Part shown: positions 24,498-36,908 of the stretch, one piece after another
Numbering within the stretch: the first letter of the stretch is position 1
Layout: each line of letters starts with the position of its first letter
Source of the DNA: Cymbidium sinense
Taxonomy: Eukaryota > Streptophyta > Magnoliopsida > Asparagales > Orchidaceae
DNA length: 64,000 nucleotides
Assembly: GCA_021442155.1 (NCBI GenBank)
Contig: CM038220.1
Span: forward strand, 77,859,817-77,923,816
Reading direction: 5' to 3'
Made by a program: the position numbers and the translations under genes
Notes under the pieces: model-generated
The model's input: only the letters and a program-made list of their open reading frames with translations
The model's database searches: none
Told to the model about the DNA's origin: nothing

Positions 24498-25497
24498 CGT
24501 AATCACGCACGAAATTGGATCGGATATCGTAAATTCATTGAACAAATCCAAACTAAGCTAATTTTACCAGAGAGGGTGTTATTCAAGAATTCACAATGGG
24601 TACCAAGTGATGTTGAATTGAGACAAGAAATTTTATAGGAGGCTCATCATGATATACTTATTCATCCGGTAGTTCAAAAATGTAAAGATTTAAAAGTAGC
24701 ATTTTGGTATGAAGAAAGACATATGAATATGTCTCTAAATGCTTGTCGATTGTTAAAGTCGAGCATCAAAGACCGTGGATTGTTATAGTCATTATTCACA
24801 CCTGGAAGTGGGAAGAAATTGCAATGGATTTTGTTATGGGATTTCAGATCCAAGCAAGGCGATAGTATGGGTTGTGATAGATTGATCAAGTCATTTCTTA
24901 CCATGAAATAAGAGTAATTTAATTGATAAATTGTCTAGATTATATCATAAAGAAATTGTACGACTTCATGGTGTTCCAAAAGTGATCGTCTCTAATAAAG
25001 ATGGTAGATTTACTTCTAGATTATAGAATGGAATTGAGAGGCAAGTTACAAGCTAATTTGGTACTTTTCATCCTCAAATGATGGACAATCGAAAGAATAA
25101 TTCAAAGGATTTGTTGAGGCTATGTGTTTTAGATTTTGGAGGTAAAGATCATATTCATGATCGAAGTTTGCTTACAATAATTAGCTACCAAGTATGATGG
25201 TTCAGATGAAGCACTATATGGTAAAGTGTAAACTCCATTGAGGTCAAAGTAGAGAAAGATAGGTCCGTGAGTTGATCAAGCTACAAAGAAAATCAAATTA
25301 ATTAGGGATAGATTGAAAGTTGCTCAGGATCATCAGTAGAAGTATTATGACTTAAAACACCGAGCTGTAGAATTCCAAGTTGGAGAATTTGTATTCTTGA
25401 AAGTCAAACCTATGAAAGGAATTAGTAGATTTGGTCACGGAGGTAAATTGAGCCTTATGTACATAGGACCTTTGAAATCACTGAAAAGATTGGAAAT
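24498..25497 (+). pseudogene. Chromovirus V integrase remnant
   Basis: Broken by many stops and shifts but followable: an EAHHDILIHP start of the HHCC zinc-binding domain near 24642, a WIPxxW-less core with MDFVMGF near 24820, DGRFTSR near 25000, FGTFHPQM near 25060, RLCVLDFGG near 25120, and a C-terminal LKVKPMKGISRFGH near 25400. These match the order of gypsy integrases. Catalytic residues cannot be judged reliably because frames shift between them. Functionally dead. Confidence 0.75.
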
Positions 25498-25773
25498 ATG
25501 GCTTACAGGCTTGCCTTACCCATTGAACTAGCAGACATTCACAGCGTCTTTTACATTTCAATGTTAAGAAAATGGATCACAGATTCAGAGCAGAAGATTC
25601 TATACACAAAATTTGAAATACAACCAGATTTGACTTATGCATTGGAGCCAGAAAAGATTTTGGACTTTGATGTGAAAAGATTACGAAATAGACAAATTTC
25701 CTATGTTAAAATTAAATGGAAGTACAGACCAATCAAAGAAGCTACTTGGGAGGCTGAGCAAGAGATGAGATAG
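25498..25773 (+). pseudogene. Chromovirus V integrase C-terminus with chromodomain
   Basis: 91 open codons. The first 45 (YRLALPIELADIHSVFYISM, then LRKWI) are the integrase end typical of plant chromoviruses. The remainder, with EKILDFDVKRLRNRQISYVK followed by IKWKYRPIKEATWEAEQEMR, is a chromodomain: the aromatic/basic core 'K(I/V)KW' and 'EATWE' are diagnostic. Chromodomains are thought to direct integration to heterochromatin. A stop at 25771 ends the pol frame about 60 bases before the purine tract, at the expected place. Confidence 0.88.
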
Positions 25774-25832
25774 AAGTTCATCTTCTTATTCGAATGATTG
25801 AGAAGAAATTTTGAGGATGAAATTTTTTTTTT

Positions 25833-25844
25833 AAGAGGGGGAGA
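25833..25844 (+). promoter_or_regulatory. Polypurine tract of chromovirus V
   Basis: AAGAGGGGGAGA lies immediately upstream of the right LTR, preceded by a T-run (25823-25832), as is usual for plus-strand priming in plant gypsy elements. Confidence 0.88.
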
Positions 25845-25845
25845 T

Positions 25846-27742
25846 TATAATATCCAAAATTTCAAAAAAAAAATATAATTAATCTAGTATCAGATGAAAC
25901 CCCTTCCTGCATGCAAGATAAGGAATTCAATGTGTTAAGGATTTATCAAAAAGATATACCCGCTTTCTTTATTTTATTTCAATTTGAATTTCTTTTCTTC
26001 TCTCTGTTAGATTTAGGTCGATCCTCTGCCAAGAATCCTTTCCCTTCTCATCATATTTGACAGAATTGTCGCGGATTGACCCAACTCAAGCGAGGAATCT
26101 GATCGATTGACTAGAATTTTCGTGAATGCACGAGGGAATTTCGACGGCTTCCCTTCCTGCGGATGCGCCTTCTTCTAGCGTATTTTGTATGGAACCCGCT
26201 TGTGATAACGAGCCGAGGAGTCGAATCAATTGGCTCAAAATATGGATTTTCGGATCTTGGCCGATTGAGGGAAGTGGGAGTTCGGTCTTGTTGTTTTTTT
26301 CTTATTCCATTTCGACAACAACCTTCCTTGGTGCGAAAATTATGATTGGAAGTTAAATAAGGAATAATTGCTGTTAGTGAGTATGCAGAATTTTCTTGTT
26401 TTCATTTCCTCCTAAGATTGATATTAGAATGGGGGATTTGTATTGGCATTTTTGTTAACTTTATGATGCTGATTTAATCAGGTAAATAATATTGGCATTA
26501 GGTAAGGGTGCTTCAGAGTTGTGCTTTTGGGTAATACGAAAAATGATATGAAGAGACATCAATTTCAGGTTGTGTACTCAAGGAAGCGTCAAGCACATCA
26601 CGACACTGAGGTGAGATACATAATTGCTAATTTAAATTTAGTTTCTATAGCCCTAATGTATGTCACTGTTTCTACCGATTCTTAATAAGTTTCTTAATAC
26701 TGTATGAATGACCTATAGATATTCCTATCATATTTTATGCAAATACAAATGCTTACTACTGATTTATAATGATTATAAGCCAGTTAGTCAATTGCTTTAA
26801 TATCATATGATCTTGATGTGTATATTGAAATATTTTAACACATGCATTATTAATTGTTAAATGAAGTAATGTGATAAATAGAGAAATGTTAGGAAATTTT
26901 GATAGGAAGACTATGTTATAAAAATCTACGTAGTTAAGCAAAAGTTCTGACGAGATGAACCTTTAACAGTGGATCTTAGTATTCCTCGACATTATGAGGT
27001 TTGAAAATCAACTGGGGTTTTGTTAGTAAAGAGTATGATGATCTACCGCTTACCCTCGCCTTTAGCCAGACATTTTATGTATGAAAGTCAAAACCTATGC
27101 AATTAGAAATAATATTTCTAGGAAAAGGATTTGATATAGAATAGAAATTACTTTTATTAAATAACTGAATAAATAATCAACTCCTATGAAATGACAGCAT
27201 TACTACTTATAGAATATTATTCAGTTACATTTTACAGCATATTTTATCACTCTTATTTTCCTGCAAATTTCAAATGCACATGCACGTTATTTCTAATGTC
27301 TTGTTTTGAGCTTACTTTAGCCTTATTTGTCTCAATAAGCTTTAGCTTATGATGATACTCGTTGATAATTTCAGGCGAGGATGAGGTGGGTAGAAGCTAG
27401 TCAGCTTTGTTGATTTGTACAATTTTGGGTGTATAGTTTTGAAAGATTATAAAAGCTTTTTGGGTACATACAAAATTTTAATACTGATGTCTTTAGTTGC
27501 TCTGTATTTGTGTACAAACTTGAAGATTTTTATGCTTCCAATTTCATGATATGAATTAATTAGTTAAGAAAAATCAATATATGAATTTTTTTGTGATGAT
27601 TTGAGGAGATACAAATTTCACTTGCTTGTTCTGAAATATCACATGTTGGAACATGTTGGTGGAATCTATGTCTAATCAAGTCATCCTATTCTATTACACC
27701 TTAGACTGACCCTAGAATAGGGGGGTCATTTGGGGTGTGACA
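25846..27742 (+). repeat. 3' LTR of chromovirus V
   Basis: 1,897 bp, starting TATAATATCC (TG mutated to TA) and ending GGTGTGACA. It matches the 5' LTR but with frequent substitutions and small indels, so the insertion is not young. Short open frames inside (26126-26356) are not conserved as coding. Confidence 0.92.
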
Positions 27743-29421
27743 TGAAAAAGTAGAGCAAGGTTTACTTTAAACTGGGTTCATTAAGTTCACAAGCCCCTAA
27801 TTACATCCCAAGGGATGATCTAAAAAGCTCTTGATTAAGGTAAATGATCATCGTCTTTGAATATTTTAATAGGAAAGGACTATCAATCAATTGGTTTATA
27901 CTTGAAGATCAAAATGAGATTTATCAAAAGAGAGAGTTATTATTGATGCCAAAATGAGAGATAAGTAGGAGATACCCGTGATGCTAGAAAACTCAATGAG
28001 CATCTCAAACTATTCTATGGTTGGGCTTTACATTTTAGAAATTGATTTAGTTTGTTTGAGTTGTATTTTTCATTAGAAATTTAGGACTTAAGATTCCTTA
28101 ACACAAGATTAAGGAAATGCCTAAGAGGTGAGAATTATGCTTATCTAAAGGGAGAAGCAACCTAACCTAAATCTAGGAGCTCAGAGAAGCACAACCTAAG
28201 GTAAAATGAGTAATTGGTTTGCCTCCATAAGAGAGGACAAATCACTCGACAACTTGGACTTATAATGGCCTAGGGGTGGCCTCCAACTAACTCCTCCTAC
28301 AATTTTAAATACATGTAGGCAAGTCTTTATGCTTATGCAAGATATCTAGGATGTTATTTATTTAGAAAGAGACTAAGTCCTTAAATTCACTCCCTAAAGA
28401 GACTAGATCATGTAGAGGGCATGCTTCAAATGACCTAAATTTAATGCAATTCAAATTTCATTTTATTTTTCATTTTGGACAATTATTTTGATTCAGGCTA
28501 ATAGCATTCAAATGACTAATGCATGAGAAAGAAGATTATTAGCCAAAATCAATGAGAAGGGAGGAGGTGAGTTTCCACCATGGCTCTCAAAGGCCAAGCC
28601 AAGTTTCTCTGGAAAAGGTGGAATCCCACCAATTAAGAGTGAAATAAGATGCACTTATGCATGATATTACAAAGAAAATGCTCATCCAGCTAAGGGGTTG
28701 CTACTTTTATATTAATTTTAACTCTAAGCTTTAGGTGAGGTTATGAGTTGTTTAATTATAATTTGAGTTATTAGGTTGGGTTAAAAGATTTATTTTTTTC
28801 CTAAAGAGCCTAATCCACATCCAGGCCATACATTAAAGCAAGGAAAAATTAGGAAAAGCATGCCACTTAATGCAAAAGCTAAACAAATCATCAATCAATT
28901 TATAAAGCTAATCACAAAAAGAATAAATGGCCGTTGTGGTTGGGCACCACCGCACAAACTCAAAAATATCAAATTGGACAACCGAGCTCTACCCTTATAC
29001 AACCAGGATTACAAATGAATTAAATTATAATTAAGAAAGGAATTCATTGTAATGGGGGTCCTCAAGCTTTATTTCTTCTTCTTTCTTCTTTTCTTCTTTC
29101 TTCTTCTTCTCTTCTTTGGTTCCTTCGTTTGGATGGTTGGATGGTAGATGCTCCAAGGCTTTACATGGTGCATAAGATAGGACCTTATGACCAATGCTCA
29201 TCCTAATCCCCATAACAATCATTCTAAAATCCTAATTATACAAATGTTTACATGAAAAGAGAAAAGTGAAAATCTAACACATGTGAAACAAAGGTTAGCT
29301 AAAACACACCACATAAATCTCAAGCATGTATATTGGACTTATCACCCCACACATGGGTGACTACTAAGTCCACCTGGCCTATGGATTATGCTTAGGGGTA
29401 TAAAGCACCTGCAAGAAAAAG

Positions 29422-29429
29422 TATTTATA
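29422..29429 (-). promoter_or_regulatory. TATA-box-like site of N1 5' LTR
   Basis: The minus strand reads TATAAATA, in a block conserved among all four LTRs (counterparts near 155-175, 43880-43895 and 60663-60670), followed in element sense by a strongly conserved region ending in 'ccaggtggacttagtcac'. The position is about 1.8-1.9 kb before the LTR end, giving a long R-U5. Assignment as promoter is inference. Confidence 0.35.
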
Positions 29430-32400
29430 TTTTTATTTATGATAGCATCCCTTAAGCATAATCCGCCACAAAAAAGAATAATTAGACTAAGAACGTCCTA
29501 CCATTTATTCTGCGAGCATACACCCTAACATTTAGTCTAAAACATATATCACAAAATAAAATAAATATCAAACTATGCACCGACCTAACCTAAGGCTAGA
29601 AGTAGTGACTTAAGCTAATGTGTGTGCTTTGAAGGTTTGTGTGGTATGCTTAGCTAGGGCTTTAGGTTCAAATTTTCTAAGTGTGAAGAACATGTTCAAC
29701 TTAGAGGAGGGTTTCATTTAAGTTGTTTAAGTGTTTTGGGTTGATTTTATTTCATATTTTGATTTAATTCAAGTGGATCCTACAATTAGTTACTAAGTTA
29801 TGAAGAGAGGGGAAGAGAAGAGAACTTCTCATTCCTTCCCTAACCTAAGTAATTTCTAAAGTAGATTCACATTTTAGTTTCATTTAGGTGAATGTTTTGA
29901 TTAAATATTTTAATTAATCCTAAGTTTAGATAAATTCTAAATAAACCTATTAAAAAAGAAAGACATTTTAAGATTAAATAAAATGAATCAAAATTCACAT
30001 AACACACATTATTTCATTTCTTTCCCAACATATATAACAGGCATATGGATAGGCCCTAAGCATATCTATACATGCAAATGAGAGTATTTAACACACTTTA
30101 TGATGCATGCTGAGTAATCCATTTAAGAAAATTTAGAAGTTGAATATGCATGATTTTTCTTAAATAGAAAGGGTTTTCCTTATCCAAAATTTCACATACA
30201 CATCATGAAAGTAAGAAGTAGTAACCATTGTTTAACCATAAGGTACAAGACCTGCTTAGGGCTACTTAAAGCCTCGCAACCTCGGGGTTTTCCAGACTAA
30301 GATACATCTTTCCTTAAATACAAACATATGTATAAAAGAAACAAAATGGAAAAGAAGAATGCAAAAAAATTATTTAATGGATTCATTTTTGTTTATGCAA
30401 TTTATGTATGCAAATATAGGCAACCCTTCTAAGGTGATAACATAGGGATGAATAGGGTATGGAATTAAGTAAGTGTTGGGTACTTTTCAAATGAACCATA
30501 CATCTTATCAACTCCTATTCAAAACTATGCTAACATAAGAAAGAAAGAAAACCTAGGCTAAGCATAACATTATAATCTATCACATGGAAGCTTATAATTA
30601 AAGTATGCATAGCACACTTCTAGATTTGGTATTTGATTTATATGTTTTAAAAATAATTTGGATTTAGTAGTGATAATAGTCATTCATATTTTTACTTTAG
30701 GCAACACATGCAAATTTGACATAAAGTAAATAATTTTATTTTAAAATTTAAATTTCAAAACTATGAATGCATGATATCACATGACATATAACTTAACATG
30801 TTGGGGAAAGATCCAAAGCAATAAAAGCAAGTAAACAAACTCAATTCACTTAAATCCTAAAGACATTCTTATGGAATAAGAAAATTTAGAATAAATCAAA
30901 GTGAATTCAAAAGTGATTTTTATTTAGTTTGAAGTTTGATTTAATTTTGAAAAGGTGAGATGAGTTTGCTATTCCTAACCCATTCCTGCATGTGTTTTGT
31001 ATTTTTGATTAATTTTTAGATAATTAGATCCATTTTTATGCATTGATTAGGTTAAGGTATGAATTAAGTAGCTTAATTAACCCTTACCTACACACTTAGA
31101 ATTAACTAATAATTATGAGCCAATGATGACATAAAACCCACAAGGAATTTAAATTTGTAATGCACCTAATAATGAAAAGGCCTAATGCAATTTGGCTCAC
31201 AATTAAAAGTTAATTAAGCTAAGGGATTTAGCTTTAAGTAATTTCAAAACACCCTTTCATACTTATGAATGGGGTTTTAATTTTCTTAATTGAACTTAGG
31301 CTATTAAACACTTAAGCATCTACTCAAAGTAGATTAATTAAGTTCTAGAACTTTTTAGAATTTTTAGAGATTGATTAAGGGGATAATTAATGAATTAACA
31401 GAGGATAATTAATGAATTAACTCTGAATTAAGAGGAGATTAAGGATAGAAAAGGGGGGTTTAAGGAAGAGCTTAGGGAAAATTTTCTAAAAATATTTCAT
31501 AAACCTCCTACTCACTGGATCTAACCTTAATAAACCCTAATCATAGCTTAAAATTACTAATCATATCTTAATTATGTTTAATTACATAAGAAGGGTAATT
31601 AAGGAAATCATATGTAATTATTCTAATCAAGCCTTCAATATATCCCAAGAAATTTAGGGGAGGGAGAAGTCATCCCCTAAAACTTACCCAAGAAATTTAG
31701 GATTAATCAGAGGCCTAATTAAAAAGTAATTAGCAAAATACACTTTCTAATAAAACCTAAATTCTGAGAAAAGAATAATTCAAAACTCATCAAAATTAAT
31801 TTTAAAATGTTGTAGGTTTAATTATTTATCCATAGGATTTTATTTCATATTTTTTCTGAATTTTCTAGCAAGAGTTATGAATTTTGAAAGATCTCTAAGT
31901 GAATTAGGAATTAATTAAAGCATTTTATTAATCCCTAACTAATCCCTCACTGGCGAGGTGGTCAGCTTTACACGCTGCGAGCCATGAGGTCACTTAAGTT
32001 GTCACCTCACGGGTGGTAGCGGCGGTGGCACACACGCTTTAATGCTTTGTCATCTTATCAAAGATCGGATGACTAAGGATCTCCCCGCATTTTAAATCAG
32101 ATAAAATGATATCTAAACATGCTGAATAATCTCAATCGTCCATATAAAATGCGCGGATGGGCGGCTGAATCATCCAAGTTCTTCCCCTTGATCAACAGAG
32201 ACTATCCATGATCAAGGGGAAGATCCAAGCTCGATCTAGCATGTAATCAAACCAAATTCAACCCACACCATCTAAAGATAGATAGCGACAAATCCAATGA
32301 TCAAAAATCGATGGGGTGAAAATTTCTTTCACAAAGCTCCACACCACATTGAGTTTAATGGTCAAAAAATCTCATACCTGGTGATCTAACCGATCGGAGA

Positions 32401-33039
32401 AGTTTCACAGAGTATGACCAACTCCACCTTGGAAGCTCGACTTGATCCACTTGACCTGGTGCAAGCTTAGAAGGAAAGAAGTTGTCAATTCACTCTACCT
32501 CCCCTATTTTTTCATTGTTCAAAAGCTCAGAAAAGGAAAATGGGAAGAGCTCTAGGAGGCTTAAGATCAATCTCTAATGGCTCCACTGGCTTCCTATCCT
32601 TCAATCTACCTTGAGTGAATGAAAATAGAAGTGAATTAGGGGGAGTATATCTCCCCTCTTGAAGGATCGGATGGTCGGCAATGGACATGCCATTTTGATC
32701 CAATCATAGTCGAGGCTATTTGATGTGAGTGGTCGGGTTTTGGAGTGGATTTCCAACCTCCCATGTGCTTGAATTTGAGCTTGAGAGGGAGTTTAAAAAT
32801 TCAATTTTGACCCATGGGGTTGGGTTTGGTCTAGGGACCAAATGGGCTGACTTAGAACCATTGGGTTGGGTGCACCACTCATTACTAAATCCCCTTGAGC
32901 TTTTAGGAAAGCCTCAAGTGAATGTGAAGAGGGTATGACCAAATTACCCATGGGTTAGGCCAAAATTTATTCTATGGCCTAGGGTTAGGATGCTTATTTT
33001 GCTATTTTTCTACTTTGTATATGTTATGTATGTGGAGAA

Positions 33040-33970
33040 ACTAGGTTTGGCCAAGTTTCATTGGATTTGGAATCCATTTGATAGGGTTTGGCTCATGTTG
33101 ACCCATTTAGGTCAAAATGGGTCAACTTAGGTTAAGTTGACCAATAGATCAAATTGGGTCAAATAAAGGGTTGGGTCAAGTTTATATGACCAATTAAAAT
33201 GTTTTGGTGGCTTTGGTTTGATTCAATTTGGTATAGTTTTGGATTTGGCTCATATGACTTCATTTAGGTCAAATGGGTCAAGTTGACCTATTTGACCCAT
33301 TTGACCTATTTGAGGTAGGTCAATGGTAGGTTTAGGTTTGGTTAGTCATATGGAGTGGATTGGTATCTTTGTTTCCAATCAATATTTGTTAAGTTCAATT
33401 TTTGCTCAACATGACCCATTTAGGTCATGTTGAGTCTAAGGTCAATTGGCTAGGTTGGGTCCAGCCAATTGAGGCTTTGGTCAAGTTCCACAAGTGATTT
33501 GGGATTGACTTGACCCATTGGTTTCAATCAATTTAGCTTAGATCAAGTTTTGACATATTTTGGCCCTATAGGTCAAAATGGGTCAACTAAGGTCAAGTGG
33601 GCCAATTGGGCTAGGTTAGGCTCAAATGTTAGCTTGGTCAAGTTCAAACATAGGTCATAAGTGAACTTAGATCAATGGTTTCAATCAATTTGTCCTATGA
33701 TGGAATTTGAGTATGTTAGGTTTCATTTTGGGTTAAGTGTTGACTTGGTCAACCCTTAGGTTTGACTTAGTTTGACCCAATTTGATTGATTGATCATCCC
33801 ATGATGATTTTTAATCATGATGAGAGGGATATATGAGTTTTGTTCAATCCAATTTGGTTAGGATCAAAATTTGGCTCATAAGGGTACTTTAGGTCACTTT
33901 GGGTCAAGTGAGCCTAAGTGGGTCAAATGGCTTGGTCAAAGCTTGATTTAAAGTTGGTTGATCTTGTATA
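33040..33970. promoter_or_regulatory. W-box cluster in N1 5' LTR
   Basis: Many TTGACC/GGTCAA motifs (for example 'gaccaatagatcaaattgggtcaa' around 33140 and three tandem TTGACC/TTGACCC near 33280-33310). Equivalent to clusters in the other LTRs. It lies in U3, well upstream of the TATA-like site. Confidence 0.4.
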
Positions 33971-34289
33971 TGGACTCATGATTGAAATATAAATCCATTT
34001 ACAAGTGGTTTGAAGTCAAATAGGTTTTGATTCATTTGAAAATTTCATATTTAGAGGAAGAATATGAAGGAGTTTTGGCTTTGATTTTTGGACTTGGGTT
34101 TAATTGAGTGATTGAAGTTTGGATTTATATATGAGCTCATGATAGTAGAGTTGATTGAACCATGAGAGAAAATCAAGAGTTCGGCTTGATTTGAAAATGA
34201 TTTAGCTAAGTTCAAGATTTTGACTTGAAAGGCTAATGTTGGATTTTGAGTGGATTTGAGTTTGATTTTTGGAATAGGTTTTGATTGTT

Positions 34290-35130
34290 TGAATTTATAT
34301 TTCATTTATATATGTGAATATAAATGAGAATATAAATGGATCATGTGAAAAATTCAAGGATTTGAAGTGGTTTAATCATGATTTGGGCTAAGTCCATTAA
34401 GAAGGATTTAAAGGACTTTGGAAAATTTTGGAGTTTGGAGTTTGAATTTTTTTGAATTTGGTTTGATTGATTTAAATTTATTTTTCATTTATATATGTGA
34501 ATATAAATGAGGATATAAATGAGTTATGGGAAAATCCCATGAATTTGAATTGATTTGATCAAGGTTTAGGCTAAGTCCATTAATAGAAAATTAAGGGACT
34601 TAGGAAATTTTAAATAGGAATTTAATTTTATGAATTGGATTTGATTGATTTATATTTATATTTCATTTATATATGTGAATATAAATGAGTTTTGAGAAAA
34701 TCCCATGAGTTTGAATAGGTTTGAACATGATTTAGGTTAAATCCATTAAAGGGAATTTAAAGGATTTAAGGGAATTTTAAATTGGAATTTAATTTTTGAC
34801 TTTGATTTAATTAATTTATATTTATATTTCATTTATATATGTGAATATAAATGAGAATATAAATAAGTTTTTAGAAAATCCCAAGGGTTTGAATAGGTTT
34901 GATCAAGATTTGGGAATTTAAAGGATTTAAGGAGAATTTCATGAATTGATTTTGAATTTTGTGCTTAGTTTGATGGGTTTATATTTATATTTCATTTATA
35001 TATGTGAATATAAATGAGAATATAAATGATTTATGGGAAAATCACAAAGATTTTATTAGGTAGTTAAGTCCTTAAGGGAAGATTAAGGACTTTGGCAAAA
35101 TTTGGACTTAGGAATTTTTGATGAATTTTG
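34290..35130. repeat. LTR minisatellite, 5 units (163-183 bp) in N1 5' LTR
   Basis: The core TTCATTTATATATGTGAATA recurs at 34301, 34484, 34662, 34828 and 34991. Each core folds as TCATTTATAT/ATATAAATGA. Between cores lies 'gagttatgggaaaatcccatgaatttg'-like sequence, itself palindromic around GGGAAAATCCC. Confidence 0.85.
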
Positions 35131-35456
35131 ATCATGGGTTTTAATCATAGATTCCAATCATGGATTTCAATTATATGGAGTTTATTTGAATTTGGAGAAA
35201 ATCAATTAAGATTGATTTGGAGTTTGACTTGAAAGAAGGAAAGTGAGAAATGGTTTAAGCTAAGGGTAGGTAATTTTTCTAATACCCCTAAGGCATGACC
35301 TATTCCTATGGCTAACCCTTCTGAGTCTCTAGGGCTAGGTTTACTGTCCACATAATCACTAGATGTGTCTTAAGACTTAGGAACTCTTAAATTCTAAGAG
35401 GAGTCCTATGTCTAAGATGGAGGGGTTGAGAGCTCATTCTAAAAATGAGGTCAACA

Positions 35457-36908
35457 GAGAGGATTTAATAAACAAGGTGAGCGGGCTTTAGGTTCTATAG
35501 TGTTACCTTTGGAGATAGTGATTGGAAGACTGAAGCCAAGTTTTACATCATTGGTTCAAATACTTCATTCACTTCTTTGCTCGGTAGGCCTTAGATACAT
35601 CAGAATAAGATAATTTCATCCTCCCTCCATCAGTGCATCAATTTCATAAAGGATGAGATTGAATACCATGTTAATGGAGAGCCATTTTCAGTTAGAGAGG
35701 TTGAGATTTATGAGGATGCGACCTACTGTCTTTTTCAAAACACCATTTCTCATGAACTTGGACAAAACTCAAATTCAAAAGAAAAAGAAAAGGCAAAAGA
35801 AAAAGAAAAGGCAAAAGAAAAAGTAAAGAAAAATAAAAATCCAAGTGAACAAGAAAGGGAAATTAAAGAAGAGATAGATCCGCATATCACATTCCACCCA
35901 CAGTTCATTCCATCATATGGACATATGGGTAGGATGACTCAACCTCCACCAGGCAAAGGCGTAAATAGGCGAGGTGGAAGACCCCTGGTTAGCCATCAAC
36001 TAGAGGTCATGTTCCAGTTCATAGGAGTACCCCTACTATTCACATAGACTTGGAATCTAGCTTAGAGGATGAGCCTAATGTGATTGGTATACCAGTCAAC
36101 CCCTCTCAGCGGGTTCCATTGGAGGTGACTTTCAATCCAGATAAAGATGAAGACCAGGCCTCTAGACAAAACAAAGTATTTGAATCGAGTTTATGTGAAA
36201 CTATCAGGCAGCAGTTGGGAACCTTAGCTCTAGCCTCACTTTCATCTTAAAAAATTGAAAGTTTAGTAGTTAAGGAAGTCCCTTAGTCTTCTAGTGATAT
36301 GAAGCTAAAGAAATTCTTTTTGGGATCATCATCCTCAAGTCCTAAAGTTGATGTAGAACTTAAGGAGGATACATTTAAAGAATTAATGGAATTACCACTT
36401 GACTTTTACTCTCCTTGTGTTCATAATCTTATACAGAAAGGTTTAGTTCCTCATACATGGTCCAAACACAAGTCAGAGTACTTTGAAAAGCTGTGGAACA
36501 ATATAGGTAGGGAAGCATAATCAAGAGCAGGACTAGGTTTGGTATAGGTCCGTCATGATGATGATAATAGCTAGTTGTTACCAATCATTTGGAGTCTGAT
36601 AGGTTCTTCTCACACAATGCCAGTTCTTATGAGAATGTGTATTTAGAAACCTCAGATGATCTAGAAATCAAAGATGCATCGCCAGAATTTGAAGAGAAGA
36701 TCTATTCAATAATTGACAAGCTTAAAGAAATCAACCTCGGGACAGAAGAAAATCTATGCCCGACGTACATCAGATCATTGCTGAATGAAGAAGAAACTAA
36801 TGACTTAGTTAGGCTATTGACTGAGTTTAAAGACTACTTCGTATGGAGTTATGAAGAGATGCCCAGATTATCTCCTGACGTAGCATTTCAAAAGCTAGCA
36901 ATAGATCC
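35457..36908 (+). pseudogene. H pol fragment: second half of protease through the start of RT
   Basis: The fragment begins exactly at the N1 LTR end with codons RGFNKQGERALGSIVLPLEI, the segment just after the protease active site in N1. It continues through a Lys-rich stretch (35760-35870), a Pro/Gly-rich linker (35930-36010), FESSLCETIRQQLGTLALAS (36180-36240) and the pre-RT motif LLNEEETNDLVRLLTEFKDY (36778-36837), and stops at LAIDP at 36908. There the sequence switches to minus-strand gag of N2. Stops and shifts occur (for example 36248). The active-site half of the protease must lie left of N1, outside the window. Orientation opposite to both neighbours is the key evidence for nesting. 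Confidence 0.8.

Larger units (their letters stand above)
19427..27742 (+). mobile_element. Ty3/gypsy chromovirus V (Tekay/Del-like), complete with both LTRs but decayed
   Basis: An 8.3 kb element lies inside the N1 5' LTR. It has two matching direct LTRs (19427-21289 and 25846-27742), a tRNA-iMet primer site right after the first, a purine tract right before the second, and the domain order zinc knuckle, protease, RT, RNase H, integrase, chromodomain. It is bracketed by the 5-bp duplication TGAAA at 19422-19426 and 27743-27747. The uninterrupted N2 LTR reads straight through the site (near 42790), which confirms insertion. Gypsy domain order with a C-terminal chromodomain defines chromoviruses; the ~1.9 kb LTRs suggest the Tekay/Del clade, an assignment I make from memory of clade features. 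LTR differences and many stops show it is not recent. Confidence 0.92.
1..35456 (-). mobile_element. Giant Tat/Ogre-type LTR retrotransposon N1, complete except for the LTR end left of the window, interrupted by a chromovirus
   Basis: Read on the minus strand the order is 5' LTR (35456 to 19159, split by the insertion 19427-27742), degenerate primer site, hairpin-array leader, gag, protease, RT, RNase H, archaeal-type RNase H, integrase, 3' repeat array and 3' LTR (5187 to 1). The two LTRs are clearly the same sequence: position 1 corresponds to about 29268 in the 5' LTR. The element starts exactly at 35456, where TG...CA-type ends meet protease-coding DNA of the plus-strand element H. Without the chromovirus 27.1 kb lies in the window, and I infer about 29 kb in full. 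Extra RNase H plus a tRNA-Arg primer site places it in the Tat/Ogre group. All reading frames are broken, so it is non-autonomous now. The target duplication cannot be checked because the left end is outside the window. Confidence 0.82.
27743..35456 (-). mobile_element. 5' LTR of N1, main part
   Basis: Continues the LTR broken at 19426; 27743-27747 is the right copy of the chromovirus target duplication. The total LTR is about 8.0 kb. In minus (element) sense it begins TGTTGACCTC at 35456. It contains the five-unit minisatellite, the W-box cluster, a GC-richer segment (31940-32240), long AT-rich TTAATTAA-rich DNA, a TATA-like site (29422-29429) and a CTT-rich tract at about 29070-29117. The junction at 35456/35457 is clean: N1 LTR to the left, H protease codons to the right. 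Compared with this copy, the N2 LTR lacks about 0.55 kb corresponding to 28770-29385. No coding sequence. Confidence 0.85.

Noticed and set aside
26126..26356. Overlapping 76- and 60-codon frames in the chromovirus 3' LTR
   Set aside because: The 5' LTR equivalent (near 19700-19960) is not open; LTR sequence, not coding.
29031..29222. Minus-strand frame rich in Lys/Glu inside the N1 LTR
   Set aside because: It results from the CTT/GAA simple repeat; the same LTR position in H has stops.
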